A DNA stretch of 64,000 nucleotides from an uncultured Prevotellaceae bacterium. Its GTDB lineage: Bacteria > Bacteroidota > Bacteroidia > Bacteroidales > Bacteroidaceae. The notes under the pieces were generated by a model. It saw only the letters and a program-made list of their open reading frames with translations. It was not told where the DNA came from and did not search any database. This document shows positions 52,772 through 62,203 of the stretch, piece after piece (within the stretch, counting starts at the first letter, position 1; every line of letters begins with the position of its first letter). A program made the position numbers and the translations under genes. The stretch spans positions 1-64,000 of the forward strand of contig CACZGH010000012.1 in NCBI GenBank assembly GCA_902780635.1. Reading direction: 5' to 3'.

Positions 52772-54519
52772 TCCAGTTTCAAGCTCTTCTTTATGGCTGC
52801 CACTTTCACCTCAGCTGCTGTCATGCAGCGCTCATAGCAACCTGCACACTTGAAGGAAGGATCCTTAACCTCGATGTAGAATTTGATTTTGGGTTCTGTG
52901 CCCGAAGGACGTACACTCACCTTCGTGTCGTCATCGCAGAACCACTGCAGCACGTTCGAAGTATCAGGCATGTCCATCTTGTCGACAGTGCCGTCAGCTT
53001 TCAGAGCCTCAAGGCTCTTATAGTCCTTCCAAAGCACGACATTGGAACCGCCCAACTCCTTGGGAGGATTGTTGCGGAAGTCGGTCATCATCTGCTTGAT
53101 CTCGTCGGCGCCGGTCTTGCCCGGACGTACCACGTTAACTGTTACCTCACGTGAGAATCCATACTCAGCATAGATATTCATGAGCAGATCATAGAGTGTC
53201 ATGCCATTGTCCTTAGCCCAGGCAGCGATCTCGCAGATGAGGCAGATAGAAGCTGGTGAATCCTTGTCGCGCACCTTGTCAAACGGCAGGAATCCAAAGC
53301 TTTCCTCACCGCCGCCGATGTACTTGTTGACACCTTCTGACTTGCGGATCTCGTTGGCAATCCACTTAAATCCGGTATAGCAGTCGCGTAGTTCCACACC
53401 ATTCTTGTCAGCGATCTTCTTAATCACCTCTGTGGTGACGATGGTCTTCACGAGGAACTCGTTGCCCTTGAGTTGGCCAAGTTTCTTCTTGTTGGCGATG
53501 ATATACCAGCAGAACATCATACAGGTCTGATTGCCATTCAGAATCTCCCACTCGCCCTTGGCATTACGGCAGACGATGGCCAGACGGTCAGCGTCGGGGT
53601 CAGAAGCGATCACGAGGTCGGCATTGAGACGTGTGCCCAGTTTCATACCTAATGTCATGGCCTCAGCATTCTCTGGGTTGGGAGAAACGACAGTCGGGAA
53701 ATTGCCGTCGATGACCATCTGCTCAGGTACGACATGAATGTTCTGGAAGCCCCATGAACGGAGTGCTTCAGGGATGATAACACGTCCTGTGCCGTGCATC
53801 GGTGAATAAACGATGTTGAGGTCTTTGTGTCTCAGGATGACATCCTGGTCGACCATAGCCTCTTTGACAGCCTGGAGGTAGTCCCAGTCCATCTCACCAC
53901 CAATGATCTCGATGATATCCTTGTTGCCCTCAAACTTCACATCCTCGATGCTCACTTTGTTCACTTCGTCGATGATGCCTTTGTCATGCGGTGCAAGCAC
54001 CTGTGCGCCGTCATCCCAGTAAGCTTTGTAACCATTGTACTCGCGGGGGTTGTGCGAAGCGGTCACATTGACACCGGCCTGGCATCCCAGCTGGCGGATG
54101 GCGAATGAGATCTCAGGAGTAGGACGAAGGCTCTCAAAGAGGTACACTTTGATACCATTGGCTGAGAAGATGTCAGCAACGGTCTCGGCAAACATACGTC
54201 CGTTGTTGCGGCAATCATGGCCCACCACCACGCTGAGGTCATTGCGGCCGGGGAATGCCTTGTTGATATAGTTGGCAAAGCCCTGTGTGGCCATACCGAC
54301 AATATACTTGTTCATACGGTTGGTGCCGGCTCCCATGATACCACGGAGTCCGCCTGTACCAAACTCAAGGTCACGGTAGAATGCGTCGATCAACTCTGTC
54401 TTGTCATCATTGTCGAGCATGGCCTGCACGGCATTTCTGGTCTCTTCGTCAAAAGCGGGAGAAAGCCATTTCTTGGCTCTTTCCTCACACTGTAAAATAA
54501 GTTCCTTGTTATTTTCCAT
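52768..54519 (-). CDS. Phospho-sugar mutase (phosphoglucomutase/phosphomannomutase)
   Basis: 583-residue enzyme of the alpha-D-phosphohexomutase family, long PgcA-like form. The phosphoserine is S155 in VTASHNPREYNGYK; the metal loop is in SDPDADRLAI; the sugar-binding loop is GGEESFGF; and the phosphate-binding loop is SVRPSGTEPKIKFY. It interconverts 1- and 6-phosphates of glucose or mannose, feeding nucleotide-sugar synthesis for the glycosyltransferases in the window. The ATG at 54519 fits a promoter box at 54554-54584. Confidence 0.95.
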   Translation of the reverse strand: MENNKELILQCEERAKKWLSPAFDEETRNAVQAMLDNDDKTELIDAFYRDLEFGTGGLRGIMGAGTNRMNKYIVGMATQGFANYINKAFPGRNDLSVVVGHDCRNNGRMFAETVADIFSANGIKVYLFESLRPTPEISFAIRQLGCQAGVNVTASHNPREYNGYKAYWDDGAQVLAPHDKGIIDEVNKVSIEDVKFEGNKDIIEIIGGEMDWDYLQAVKEAMVDQDVILRHKDLNIVYSPMHGTGRVIIPEALRSWGFQNIHVVPEQMVIDGNFPTVVSPNPENAEAMTLGMKLGTRLNADLVIASDPDADRLAIVCRNAKGEWEILNGNQTCMMFCWYIIANKKKLGQLKGNEFLVKTIVTTEVIKKIADKNGVELRDCYTGFKWIANEIRKSEGVNKYIGGGEESFGFLPFDKVRDKDSPASICLICEIAAWAKDNGMTLYDLLMNIYAEYGFSREVTVNVVRPGKTGADEIKQMMTDFRNNPPKELGGSNVVLWKDYKSLEALKADGTVDKMDMPDTSNVLQWFCDDDTKVSVRPSGTEPKIKFYIEVKDPSFKCAGCYERCMTAAEVKVAAIKKSLKLD

Positions 54520-54553
54520 ATTATTTAATTGATTAGATGAAAGTGTTTGGGGC

Positions 54554-54584
54554 AAAGTTAATAAAAACTGAGAAAAAAACAAAG
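54554..54584 (-). promoter_or_regulatory. Promoter of the phosphohexomutase gene
   Basis: Minus strand: TTTG at 54581-54584, a 19-bp spacer, TAACTTTG at 54554-54561. Confidence 0.65.
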
Positions 54585-54603
54585 GAAAATGAATAAAATT
54601 TGC

Positions 54604-54611
54604 TAATTTTG
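54604..54611 (+). promoter_or_regulatory. -7 box for rlmH
   Basis: TAATTTTG plus CG, 58 bp before the rlmH ATG; divergent from the mutase promoter. Confidence 0.55.
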
Positions 54612-54669
54612 CGTTTCAGTGGTTCGAAAAACAAAAACAGAACACGCGTTACTATTTCTCTAAAAGCCA

Positions 54670-55140
54670 ATGAAGACCATCCTGCTGCTTGTGGGCAAGA
54701 CCACCAACAAACATTTCACGGCCTGCATCGATGACTATGTGAGCCGTATCGGGCACTACATGCCGTTTGAGTTGCAAATCGTCCCAGAACTGAAAAACAC
54801 CAAAAATCTCAGCCAGTCACAACAAAAAGAACGCGAGGGAGAACTGATACTCCGGCAAATACAGGAGAGTGACCATGTAGTGCTGCTGGATGAACATGGA
54901 CGCGAATACCGAAGCATAGAGTTTGCAGACTGGTTACAAAGACGCAGTCAAACCGCCCGTCGCCTGCTCTTTGTGGTAGGTGGTCCCTATGGATTCTCCG
55001 ATGAAGTATACAAACGTGCGAATGAGCGCATTTCCATGTCGAAGATGACCTTTTCGCACCAAATGATTCGACTCATATTCACCGAACAAATCTACAGGGC
55101 CTGCACCATCATCAAGGGCGAACCTTATCATCACGAATGA
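54670..55140 (+). CDS. rlmH: 23S rRNA (pseudouridine-1915-N3)-methyltransferase
   Basis: 156-residue SPOUT methyltransferase that modifies pseudouridine 1915 in helix 69 of 23S rRNA using S-adenosylmethionine. LLDEHGREYRSIEFADWL, FVVGGPYGFSDEVYKRA and the C-terminal LIFTEQIYRACTIIKGEPYHH are the family signature. Normal length. It overlaps the convergent maf gene by 29 bp. Confidence 0.97.
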   Translation: MKTILLLVGKTTNKHFTACIDDYVSRIGHYMPFELQIVPELKNTKNLSQSQQKEREGELILRQIQESDHVVLLDEHGREYRSIEFADWLQRRSQTARRLLFVVGGPYGFSDEVYKRANERISMSKMTFSHQMIRLIFTEQIYRACTIIKGEPYHHE

Positions 55141-55720
55141 GCGCATCCATGCCACACATCCGCACCAGTTCCTGATAAACCCGCTGCACGGGGAATCCCA
55201 TCACATTGAAATAACTGCCGCTGAGCCGGGTCACACCGATATACCCTATCCATTCCTGAATGCCATACGCCCCAGCTTTGTCGTATGGCCGATAATGATC
55301 CACATAATAGCTGATTTCCTCTTCTGTCAACGACTTGAACGTCACATCCGACACCACCGACAGCCGACGATGTTCCTTGGTAGTGGTCAGACACACTCCT
55401 GTGATCACCTGATGCGTCTTGCCACTCAAAAGTCGCAACATACGGCATGCATCTGTCCTGTCAACAGGTTTTCCAAGCACCTCTTCACCAAGAACGACTA
55501 TGGTGTCTGCTGTGATGACAAGCTGACTGTCTGTCAAAAGGTTCAAGTAGGCTTTTGCCTTCTTCTCGGCGATGCAAACAGCAATTTCACTGACAGGGGT
55601 ATGAGGGGGGTACGACTCGTCGATGCCCTCCAAGACCTTCACCTCGAAGTCGATGTCGAGGCCAGCCAGCAATTCCCTTCTTCGTGGCGAGTTGCTCGCC
55701 AAAATTATTTCGTAATTCAT
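55112..55720 (-). CDS. maf: Maf-like nucleotide pyrophosphatase
   Basis: 202-residue ITPase-fold enzyme that hydrolyses non-canonical or selected nucleoside triphosphates (dTTP, UTP, m5UTP, m7GTP in characterised members). The start MNYEIILASNSPRRRELL bears the SxRR motif; ITADTIVVLGEEVLGKP and YDKAGAYGIQEW are further signatures. The ATG at 55720 is preferred because the extension to 55780 overlaps the upstream gene. It lies 26 bp after the kdsC-like gene; their stop and start suggest one operon. Confidence 0.95.
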   Translation of the reverse strand: MNYEIILASNSPRRRELLAGLDIDFEVKVLEGIDESYPPHTPVSEIAVCIAEKKAKAYLNLLTDSQLVITADTIVVLGEEVLGKPVDRTDACRMLRLLSGKTHQVITGVCLTTTKEHRRLSVVSDVTFKSLTEEEISYYVDHYRPYDKAGAYGIQEWIGYIGVTRLSGSYFNVMGFPVQRVYQELVRMCGMDALIRDDKVRP

Positions 55721-55746
55721 ATTAATATTTTCCTCAACAACATCTA

Positions 55747-56265
55747 TCACCATCCAAAAGCCTCTGCCCCACTGAGCCATTTACCCTGGGCCCTCAGCAC
55801 CTGCTCTATCACTTCACGCGCACACCCTCGCCCACCGTCACGTGCACAGACATAGGTGCTGATCTTCTTAATGTCGGGCGACGCATCGGCCGGACAACAC
55901 ACACAGCCGCATACACTCATCACCTCATAGTCGGGTATGTCATCACCCACATACATCACTTCCTCATCTTTGTACCCATATTTCTGAAGATAGTCATGAT
56001 AGGTGTTGATCTTCACAGCACAACTGAGAAAAATATCCTTCACGCCCAAATACTGGTAGCGAAGACGGATATTCTCAGAGTGCCCCCCTGTAAGAATGGC
56101 GATACGAAGCCCCATTTTCATAGCCAACTGAATGGCATACCCGTCCTGGATGTTGATGGTACGCAACGGCTCACCCATTGCGTCCATTAGAATGGTCTGC
56201 TGGCTCAGCACGCCATCCACATCGAAGACCACCGTGCGTATTTTCTTTAAGTCATAGTTGATCAT
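55747..56265 (-). CDS. kdsC: HAD phosphatase, KDO-8-phosphate phosphatase type
   Basis: 172-residue capless HAD phosphatase. The nucleophile/acid pair D15-x-D17 is in VVFDVDGVLSQQ; motif II threonine in ILTGGHSENIRLR; and motif III/IV in YVGDDIPDYEVM. Size and sequence match KdsC, which makes KDO for lipopolysaccharide and acts as a tetramer. The ATG at 56265 is chosen over a GTG at 56274. It precedes maf by 26 bp. The related NeuA-type or YrbI-like names are alternatives for the same family. Confidence 0.9.
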   Translation of the reverse strand: MINYDLKKIRTVVFDVDGVLSQQTILMDAMGEPLRTINIQDGYAIQLAMKMGLRIAILTGGHSENIRLRYQYLGVKDIFLSCAVKINTYHDYLQKYGYKDEEVMYVGDDIPDYEVMSVCGCVCCPADASPDIKKISTYVCARDGGRGCAREVIEQVLRAQGKWLSGAEAFGW

Positions 56266-56343
56266 AACTGTCACGTTTTCGAACTACCGTCTGCAAAAAT
56301 ACGACAAATTCCATCAAGGACAAAACAAAAGCCCGTTTTTGTT

Positions 56344-56868
56344 TCAAAAATGGTCAAGGTGGACACGCTCCCAAAGGATGCTGTCATCATCATGTGGAGG
56401 AAGGGGTTGGGCAGGATGACCAAAGGCGACGATGCAAAGCACGTCGTAGGCCTCGGGGATGTCCAAGATGCCACGCACGACATCGGAGGAGAGGGTGGCA
56501 TCGCTGAGACGGCGGCCGCGTATCTGCACCCAACAAGAGGCAATGCCAAGGTCATGCGCCTGATACTGCATGGTGATGGCGGCGATGGAACCGTCCTCGA
56601 CCCAGCAGTCGTTATGGGCGGCGTCGCCCAGGACCACCACGGCGAAAGCGGCATGAGCCAACATCGAGGAACCTTGCTCTTTGGCATCGGCAAGTTTTTC
56701 AAGGTCGCTCTTGCCATCAACGACGATGAAATGCCATGCACGCTGGTTGCGTGAGGTGGGTGAAAGGAGTGCGGCGCGCAGGATCTGCTGTACCACGTCG
56801 GGATGAATCTCTGTGGATGTAAAGACACGATGACTGCGACGGGTGGTGATGAGTTGACTGAAATTCAT
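56344..56868 (-). CDS. Nitroreductase-family flavoprotein
   Basis: 174-residue cytoplasmic flavin-dependent oxidoreductase of the small nitroreductase type. TTRRSHRVFTSTEI is the FMN-phosphate motif, ALLSPTSRNQRAWHFIVV the second flavin contact, and DLGIASCWVQIRGR the third. Reduces nitro compounds, quinones or flavins at the expense of NAD(P)H; the physiological substrate is unknown. Unlike the protein at 21832, it has no signal peptide. It is divergent from the TonB-dependent receptor at 56923. Confidence 0.9.
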   Translation of the reverse strand: MNFSQLITTRRSHRVFTSTEIHPDVVQQILRAALLSPTSRNQRAWHFIVVDGKSDLEKLADAKEQGSSMLAHAAFAVVVLGDAAHNDCWVEDGSIAAITMQYQAHDLGIASCWVQIRGRRLSDATLSSDVVRGILDIPEAYDVLCIVAFGHPAQPLPPHDDDSILWERVHLDHF

Positions 56869-56922
56869 AGTGGTTGTTGAGTTCGTTTACAATAAGAACG
56901 GAAAAATAACGTTATATTGTAA

Positions 56923-59310
56923 ATGAGACTGAGAATATTTTTGCTACATATCATGTTGGCTGCCTTTGTCTGTGTGACAGAGGTGGTGGCACAGTCGCGT
57001 ACATTCACGCTACAGGGCAAAGTGAGCGATGAGGACAACAACCCTCTGGAACTGGCCACCGTGGCGGTGGTCAACCAGCAAAAGGTGACGTTCACCAACC
57101 TGAAAGGAGAATACAGCATGACACTGGCCAGCGCTGACAGCGTGGTTATCAGATATTCGATGGTGGGCTATCAGACCAAAACCCGGGTGCTGCGCAAGCC
57201 GCAAGGTAAACAGACCATCATCATCCAATTGCACAGCGATAACGAACTCGACGAACTGGTAGTGCTACAGCGCAGACGGCAGACTGGCCAGACCCAGGAA
57301 CTGGACACCAAGGACATCAAGAACATGCCTTCGGTGGGCGGCAACGCGGTGGAGGAAATGATACAGGGTCAGGCAGGTGTGTCGACCCACAGCGAATTGT
57401 CATCGCAATACAACGTGCGTGGCGGCAGCTTCGATGAGAATAGTGTATATATAAATAATGTAGAAGTGTATCGCCCTTTCCTTGTGCGAAGCGGTCAGCA
57501 GGAAGGCCTGTCGGTCATCAACCCCGACCTGGTAGAGAAAATCAGTTTCTCTACTGGTGGTTTTGAGGCAAAATACGGTGACAAGATGTCATCGGCCCTT
57601 GACATCACCTACAAACGTCCACAACGCACCGAGGGCAGCGTGTCGGCCAGTCTGCTGGGTGGCACTGCCTACTTAGGATTGCACAGCAAAAAACTCACCT
57701 GGAGCAACGGGCTGCGCTATAAGACCAACCGCTACCTGCTCGGATCGATGGAGACAAAGGGTGAATACAACCCCAACTTCTTAGACTACCAGACTTACCT
57801 ATGCTATACGCCCAACAAGCGGTGGACCTTGGACATCATCGGCAACGTGTCGGAAAACCACTACAATTTCACACCAGAGGACCGCGAGACCAACTTCGGC
57901 ACGATGGAAAATGTGAAGAGTTTCAAGGTGTACTTCGACGGAAAGGAGAAGGACCTCTTCCGCACCTACTTTGGCATGGCCAGTCTGTCAAGGCACTTCA
58001 CTCCCAACACAACCCTCTCGCTTATTGCATCAGCATTCTACACCAAGGAGCAGGAACAATATGACATCCAAGGCCAATACTGGCTCACACAGACTGAGAC
58101 CAGCGAGAACTTAGGCGTGGGCACCTACATGGACCATGCTCGCAACTATCTGACTGCGCATGTGGAGACCTTCAAACTAGCCCTCGACCACAAGGCGGGC
58201 AAGCATGAGGTAAAAGCGGGCCTGACCTACAAAATAGAGCACATCGAAGAGAACAGCCGCGAATATGAAATGCGTGACTCTGCAGGCTACACCATGCCAC
58301 ACACAGGCAAAGACCTCTTTATGATTTACTCCCTCAACGCACGCAACGAACTCAATGCCAACCGCATAGAGACCTATATACAAGACACTTACCGATGGAC
58401 GAGCGCCAGTGAGGAGACCTTCTACACGCTCAACTACGGTGTGCGTTTCTCCCACTGGAATTTCAACCATGAGAGTCTGGCCAGTCCGCGTGCTTCGCTG
58501 AGCATCGTGCCAGCCTTCAACCATGACGTGACCCTGCGCTTCGCCACTGGACTATACTACCAGTCGCCTTTCTACAAAGAATTGCGCGACACGAGCACTG
58601 TGGACGGCATCACCTATGCCACCCTCAACCAGAAGATCAAAAGTCAGCGATCCATTCACTTCATCGGAGCATTCGACTATCGTTTCAAGATGAAGGAGCA
58701 AAATTTCCGGTTCACTGCCGAAGCCTACTACAAAGCCATGTCCAACCTGGTGCCCTATAGCGTCAATAACGTGAAAGTGGTATACTACGGACAGAACGAG
58801 GCCACCGGACACGCAGCCGGTCTGGACCTCAAACTTTATGGCGAGTTTGTACCTGGTACAGACTCATGGGTAAGCCTCTCGGTGATGGACACGAAGATGA
58901 AACTGCATGGGCGCACTATTCCTATGCCGACAGACCAACGTTTTGCGCTGAGTCTGTTTTTCACCGATTACTTCCCCAACACCGAGCGATGGAAGATGTC
59001 GCTCAAACTGGCGTATGCCGACGGTCTGCCCTTCTCGGCGCCCCACCAGGGGATAGAAACCAACAACTTCCGCGCGCCCGCCTATAAGCGCGCCGACATT
59101 GGTATGAGTTTTCGTGCACTCGACAACGACAAGCACACGAAGAAGATGTGGTTGCGCAACATCTGGGTGGGGCTGGACTGCCTGAATCTCTTCGGCATCA
59201 ACAACGTGAACTCCTACTACTGGATCACAGACGTGACCAACCAACAGTATGCTGTACCCAATTACCTGACAGGGCGGCAACTGAACGCAAGAGTATTGTT
59301 TGAGTTTTGA
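56923..59310 (+). CDS. TonB-dependent outer-membrane receptor
   Basis: 795 residues. Signal peptide (MRLRIFLLHIMLAAFVCVTEVVA), carboxypeptidase-regulatory-like domain (about 28-110; VSDEDNNPLELATVAV), plug (about 125-235) with SSQYNVRGGSFDENSVYINN, then a 22-strand barrel ending in QLNARVLFEF, a normal outer-membrane C-terminus. No SusD gene follows, so it is not part of a glycan-uptake pair. The ligand is unknown. I see no convincing promoter box in the 54-bp divergent gap. Confidence 0.9.
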   Translation: MRLRIFLLHIMLAAFVCVTEVVAQSRTFTLQGKVSDEDNNPLELATVAVVNQQKVTFTNLKGEYSMTLASADSVVIRYSMVGYQTKTRVLRKPQGKQTIIIQLHSDNELDELVVLQRRRQTGQTQELDTKDIKNMPSVGGNAVEEMIQGQAGVSTHSELSSQYNVRGGSFDENSVYINNVEVYRPFLVRSGQQEGLSVINPDLVEKISFSTGGFEAKYGDKMSSALDITYKRPQRTEGSVSASLLGGTAYLGLHSKKLTWSNGLRYKTNRYLLGSMETKGEYNPNFLDYQTYLCYTPNKRWTLDIIGNVSENHYNFTPEDRETNFGTMENVKSFKVYFDGKEKDLFRTYFGMASLSRHFTPNTTLSLIASAFYTKEQEQYDIQGQYWLTQTETSENLGVGTYMDHARNYLTAHVETFKLALDHKAGKHEVKAGLTYKIEHIEENSREYEMRDSAGYTMPHTGKDLFMIYSLNARNELNANRIETYIQDTYRWTSASEETFYTLNYGVRFSHWNFNHESLASPRASLSIVPAFNHDVTLRFATGLYYQSPFYKELRDTSTVDGITYATLNQKIKSQRSIHFIGAFDYRFKMKEQNFRFTAEAYYKAMSNLVPYSVNNVKVVYYGQNEATGHAAGLDLKLYGEFVPGTDSWVSLSVMDTKMKLHGRTIPMPTDQRFALSLFFTDYFPNTERWKMSLKLAYADGLPFSAPHQGIETNNFRAPAYKRADIGMSFRALDNDKHTKKMWLRNIWVGLDCLNLFGINNVNSYYWITDVTNQQYAVPNYLTGRQLNARVLFEF

Positions 59311-59364
59311 CCTAAAAATAACATATTTTTAGAATGATTATGTGGAGGTATTGATTTTATTTGC

Positions 59365-59372
59365 TAACTTTG
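59365..59372 (+). promoter_or_regulatory. -7 box for the mce-mmdA operon
   Basis: TAACTTTG plus CAC, 64 bp before the mce ATG. No clear -33 element. Confidence 0.55.
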
Positions 59373-59436
59373 CACACGAATTGTAAAGACTGGCAATAAC
59401 AAGACAACAATTTATGTTTCTTTAAATTATATTAAT

Positions 59437-59841
59437 ATGAAAATCTCACACATTGAGCACTTGGGCATTGCTGTTCCAAGTATCGAAGAAGCCCTTCCTT
59501 ATTTCAAAGAAGTACTGGGCTTAGAGTGTTATGCAGTAGAAGTAGTGGAAGACCAGAAAGTGAAGACCGCCTTCCTGAAATGCGGAGAGGTGAAGTTGGA
59601 GCTGCTGGAGCCGACATCGCCAGAGAGCACCATCCAGAAATGGCTCGACAAAGGCGGACGCGGCGTTCACCACGTGGCATTCTGCATTGAGGACGGCGTG
59701 GCCAACGCACTCGCTGAGTGCGACGAGAAAGGTGTGCGCCTGATTGACAAAGCCCCACGCAAGGGTGCTGAGAACCTGAATATCGCCTTCTTGCATCCGA
59801 AATCGACTTGTGGTATCCTGACTGAGTTGTGCGAACACTGA
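59437..59841 (+). CDS. mce: Methylmalonyl-CoA epimerase
   Basis: 134-residue vicinal-oxygen-chelate enzyme that interconverts (R)- and (S)-methylmalonyl-CoA. Metal ligands are in KISHIEHLGIAV (H), GVHHVAFCIED (H) and the C-terminal GILTELCEH (E). It starts the succinate-to-propionate operon. Two repeat arrays fill the 108 bp before mmdA. Confidence 0.95.
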   Translation: MKISHIEHLGIAVPSIEEALPYFKEVLGLECYAVEVVEDQKVKTAFLKCGEVKLELLEPTSPESTIQKWLDKGGRGVHHVAFCIEDGVANALAECDEKGVRLIDKAPRKGAENLNIAFLHPKSTCGILTELCEH

Positions 59842-59843
59842 TA

Positions 59844-59878
59844 ACAATTCACAATTGACAATTCACAATTGACAATTC
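59844..59878. repeat. Heptamer array, ACAATT(C/G) type
   Basis: ACAATTC, ACAATTG, ACAATTC, ACAATTG, ACAATTC: five perfect-register units alternating C and G in the last position. It starts 2 bp after the mce stop. Confidence 0.92.
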
Positions 59879-59898
59879 ATAGGCGCATATAGTTCAAG

Positions 59899-59938
59899 CA
59901 ACTTGTCAACCCGTCAACTTGTCAATTTGTCAACTAAC
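59899..59938. repeat. Octamer array, CAACTTGT type
   Basis: CAACTTGT, CAACCCGT, CAACTTGT, CAATTTGT, CAACTAAC, ending 11 bp before the mmdA ATG. Same unit as the array at 52733-52771, 7 kb away. Confidence 0.9.
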
Positions 59939-59949
59939 AAAAAACAATA

Positions 59950-61515
59950 ATGAGCAAACAATTAGAGAAAATCAAAGCCCTTGTCGCAAAGCGCGAACAG
60001 GCACGTCTTGGTGGTGGCGAGAAAGCCATCGAAAAACAGCACGCACGTGGTAAATACACCGCACGTGAGCGTATTGACATGCTGCTCGACGAAGGCAGCT
60101 TCGAGGAGTTTGACATGTTCAAACTGCACCGCTGCACCAACTTCGGTATGGAGAAGAAACAGTACTTCGGCGACGGTGTCGTGGCTGGTTCTGGTACAAT
60201 CGACGGCCGTTTGGTCTACATCTTCGCACAAGACTTCACCGTCAACGGCGGTTCTCTCTCTGAGACAATGGCTGAAAAGATATGCAAGGTGATGGATATG
60301 GGTATGAAGATGGGTGCCCCCGTCATTGGCATCAACGACTCTGGTGGCGCACGTATCCAGGAGGCTGTCAACGCTCTGGCCGGCTATGCCGAAATCTTTG
60401 AGCGCAACATCCTCGCTTCGGGTGTGATACCACAGATTTCAGGTATCTTTGGTCCCTGTGCCGGTGGTGCTGTCTACTCCCCCGCCCTCACCGACTTCAC
60501 CCTCATGATGGAGAATACCTCGTACATGTTCCTCACCGGCCCCAAAGTGGTGAAGACCGTGACTGGCGAGGACATCGACCAGGAACACCTCGGCGGCGCC
60601 TCTGTACACTCCACCAAGAGCGGTGTGACCCACTTCACCGCCTCCACAGAGGAAGAGGCTCTGGAAATGATCAAGACCTTGATGAGTTACATCCCCTCCA
60701 ACAACATGGAGGAAGCCCCACGCAAGGAGTGCAACGACCCCATCGACCGCAAAGAAGACCTGCTCAACGAGATACTTCCCGACGATCCCAACATGGCTTA
60801 CGACATGTACAAAGTGATCGGTGCCATCACCGACAATGGCGAGTTCTTCGAGGTGCAGCCTAAATTTGCTAAAAACATCATCGTGGGCTTCGCACGCTTC
60901 AACGGACAGAGTGTGGGTATCGTGGCCAACCAGCCCAGCTGCTACGCTGGTGTGCTTGACGTGAACGCCAGCCGCAAGGGTGCCCGTTTCGTACGTTTCT
61001 GCGATGCTTTCAATATTCCTATCGTCAGCCTCGTCGACGTGCCAGGATTCCTGCCAGGCACTGGCCAGGAGTACAACGCCGTGATTCTGCACGGAGCACA
61101 GTTGCTCTATGCTTACGGAGAGGCTACCGTGCCCAAGGTGACGATCACCCTGCGCAAGAGCTACGGTGGAAGTCACATCGTGATGGGCTGCAAGCAGCTG
61201 CGTACTGACCTCAACTATGCATGGCCCAACGCCGAAATCGCCGTGATGGGTGCATCAGGAGCCGTTGCAGTGCTCTGTGCCAAGGAAGCTAAGGCTAAGA
61301 AAGATGCTGGAGAGGACGTGAAAGCATTCCTCGCAGAGAAGGAGGAAGAATACTCCGAGCTCTTCGCCAATCCATATCAGGCAGCCAGATATGGCTACAT
61401 CGACGATGTGATTGAGCCGCGCAACACTCGCTTCCGCATCTGCCGCGCACTGGCCCAGTTGGCCACTAAGCGCCAGAGTCTGCCCGCCAAGAAGCATGGC
61501 AACATACCGATGTAA
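59950..61515 (+). CDS. mmdA: Methylmalonyl-CoA decarboxylase / carboxyltransferase alpha subunit
   Basis: 521-residue biotin-dependent carboxyltransferase with two crotonase-fold domains. The N-terminal half has [20 protein letters not shown] and [18 protein letters not shown] (acyl-CoA oxyanion hole); the C-terminal half has [20 protein letters not shown] and [14 protein letters not shown]. It moves CO2 from methylmalonyl-CoA to biotin, giving propionyl-CoA. In MmdA-type pumps the CO2 is then released by a Na+-translocating beta subunit; none is encoded in this operon. Normal length for MmdA and PccB; the gene context with mce favours the decarboxylase/transcarboxylase role. Confidence 0.93.
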   Translation: MSKQLEKIKALVAKREQARLGGGEKAIEKQHARGKYTARERIDMLLDEGSFEEFDMFKLHRCTNFGMEKKQYFGDGVVAGSGTIDGRLVYIFAQDFTVNGGSLSETMAEKICKVMDMGMKMGAPVIGINDSGGARIQEAVNALAGYAEIFERNILASGVIPQISGIFGPCAGGAVYSPALTDFTLMMENTSYMFLTGPKVVKTVTGEDIDQEHLGGASVHSTKSGVTHFTASTEEEALEMIKTLMSYIPSNNMEEAPRKECNDPIDRKEDLLNEILPDDPNMAYDMYKVIGAITDNGEFFEVQPKFAKNIIVGFARFNGQSVGIVANQPSCYAGVLDVNASRKGARFVRFCDAFNIPIVSLVDVPGFLPGTGQEYNAVILHGAQLLYAYGEATVPKVTITLRKSYGGSHIVMGCKQLRTDLNYAWPNAEIAVMGASGAVAVLCAKEAKAKKDAGEDVKAFLAEKEEEYSELFANPYQAARYGYIDDVIEPRNTRFRICRALAQLATKRQSLPAKKHGNIPM

Positions 61516-61535
61516 TCAGACTAAATATCAAGAAG

Positions 61536-61694
61536 ATGGCAAAAACAAACAACGAAGTGTATGCTGCCATTGCTATGGCCCTGCACGAATTTAAGGGCAA
61601 TAATGTGCACGACAAGGAGGCTGATATCATCACGATCAAGCCGCACCACTCGGATTGGAACGCGCACTTCCTGACCACCACTCAGCATCCTTAA
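61536..61694 (+). CDS. 52-residue protein resembling the OadG C-terminal tail
   Basis: Small gene between mmdA (20 bp) and the biotin carrier (65 bp). The sequence begins MAKTNNEVYAAIAMALHEF, continues VHDKEADIITIKPHHSDWN and ends in TTTQHP. The EVYAAIAMAL, VHD-E-ITI and W-x(5)-L pattern resembles the C-terminal cytoplasmic tail of Bacteroidetes OadG/gamma subunits of Na+-translocating decarboxylases, from memory of that family. The N-terminal membrane helix of OadG is missing and there is no room for it upstream. It may help assemble the alpha subunit with the carrier. Confidence 0.72.
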   Translation: MAKTNNEVYAAIAMALHEFKGNNVHDKEADIITIKPHHSDWNAHFLTTTQHP

Positions 61695-61759
61695 GAGTCC
61701 ATCATTATATCCCGTATCCAAGTGGGTCAAAGGCCCACACATCAAACCAACAACAAGTT

Positions 61760-62191
61760 ATGAACACATATAAATATATCATCAACGGAACAAAATACGA
61801 GGTTGCCATCAGCGACGTCGTAGATAACGTAGCCTCTGTGACGGTCAACGGTGAAGACTACAAAGTGGAGATGGAGCCAGAGGCCGTGCCGGAGAAGAAG
61901 AAAGTGGTAGTGAAGACCGGGGCACAGAAACAAGAGGCTCCCGCTGAGTCTGCTGCTTCCGCCGGACCTGTGAACACCAACAACGCACTGAAAGCTCCTC
62001 TGCCTGGCGTGGTGACCGAAATCAAGGTGGCCGTGGGCGACGAGGTGAAAGTAGGCGACGTGGTACTGGTGCTGGAGGCTATGAAGATGGCCAACAACCT
62101 GGAGGCTGAGAAAGACGGCAAGGTGACCGCCATACTCGTCACTCAAGGTGCCAGTGTGATGGAAGACACACCATTAGTGGTGATTGAGTAA
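61760..62191 (+). CDS. Biotin carboxyl carrier protein (decarboxylase subunit)
   Basis: 143 residues. A short N-terminal domain (1-45), a Pro/Ala linker (about 55-75) and a biotinyl domain (76-143) with the biotin-accepting lysine K109 in LEAMKMANNL. It carries CO2 between active sites of the mmdA enzyme. The ATG at 61760 is preferred to 61655, which would overlap the 52-residue gene. Last gene of the operon; a nonamer array and a strong terminator follow. Confidence 0.95.
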   Translation: MNTYKYIINGTKYEVAISDVVDNVASVTVNGEDYKVEMEPEAVPEKKKVVVKTGAQKQEAPAESAASAGPVNTNNALKAPLPGVVTEIKVAVGDEVKVGDVVLVLEAMKMANNLEAEKDGKVTAILVTQGASVMEDTPLVVIE

Positions 62192-62203
62192 AAACGACTC
62201 TAT

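Noticed and set aside
61715..61745. Attenuator before the biotin-carrier gene
   Set aside because: GTGGG/CCCAC at 61722-61738 is only a 5-bp hairpin without a T run.
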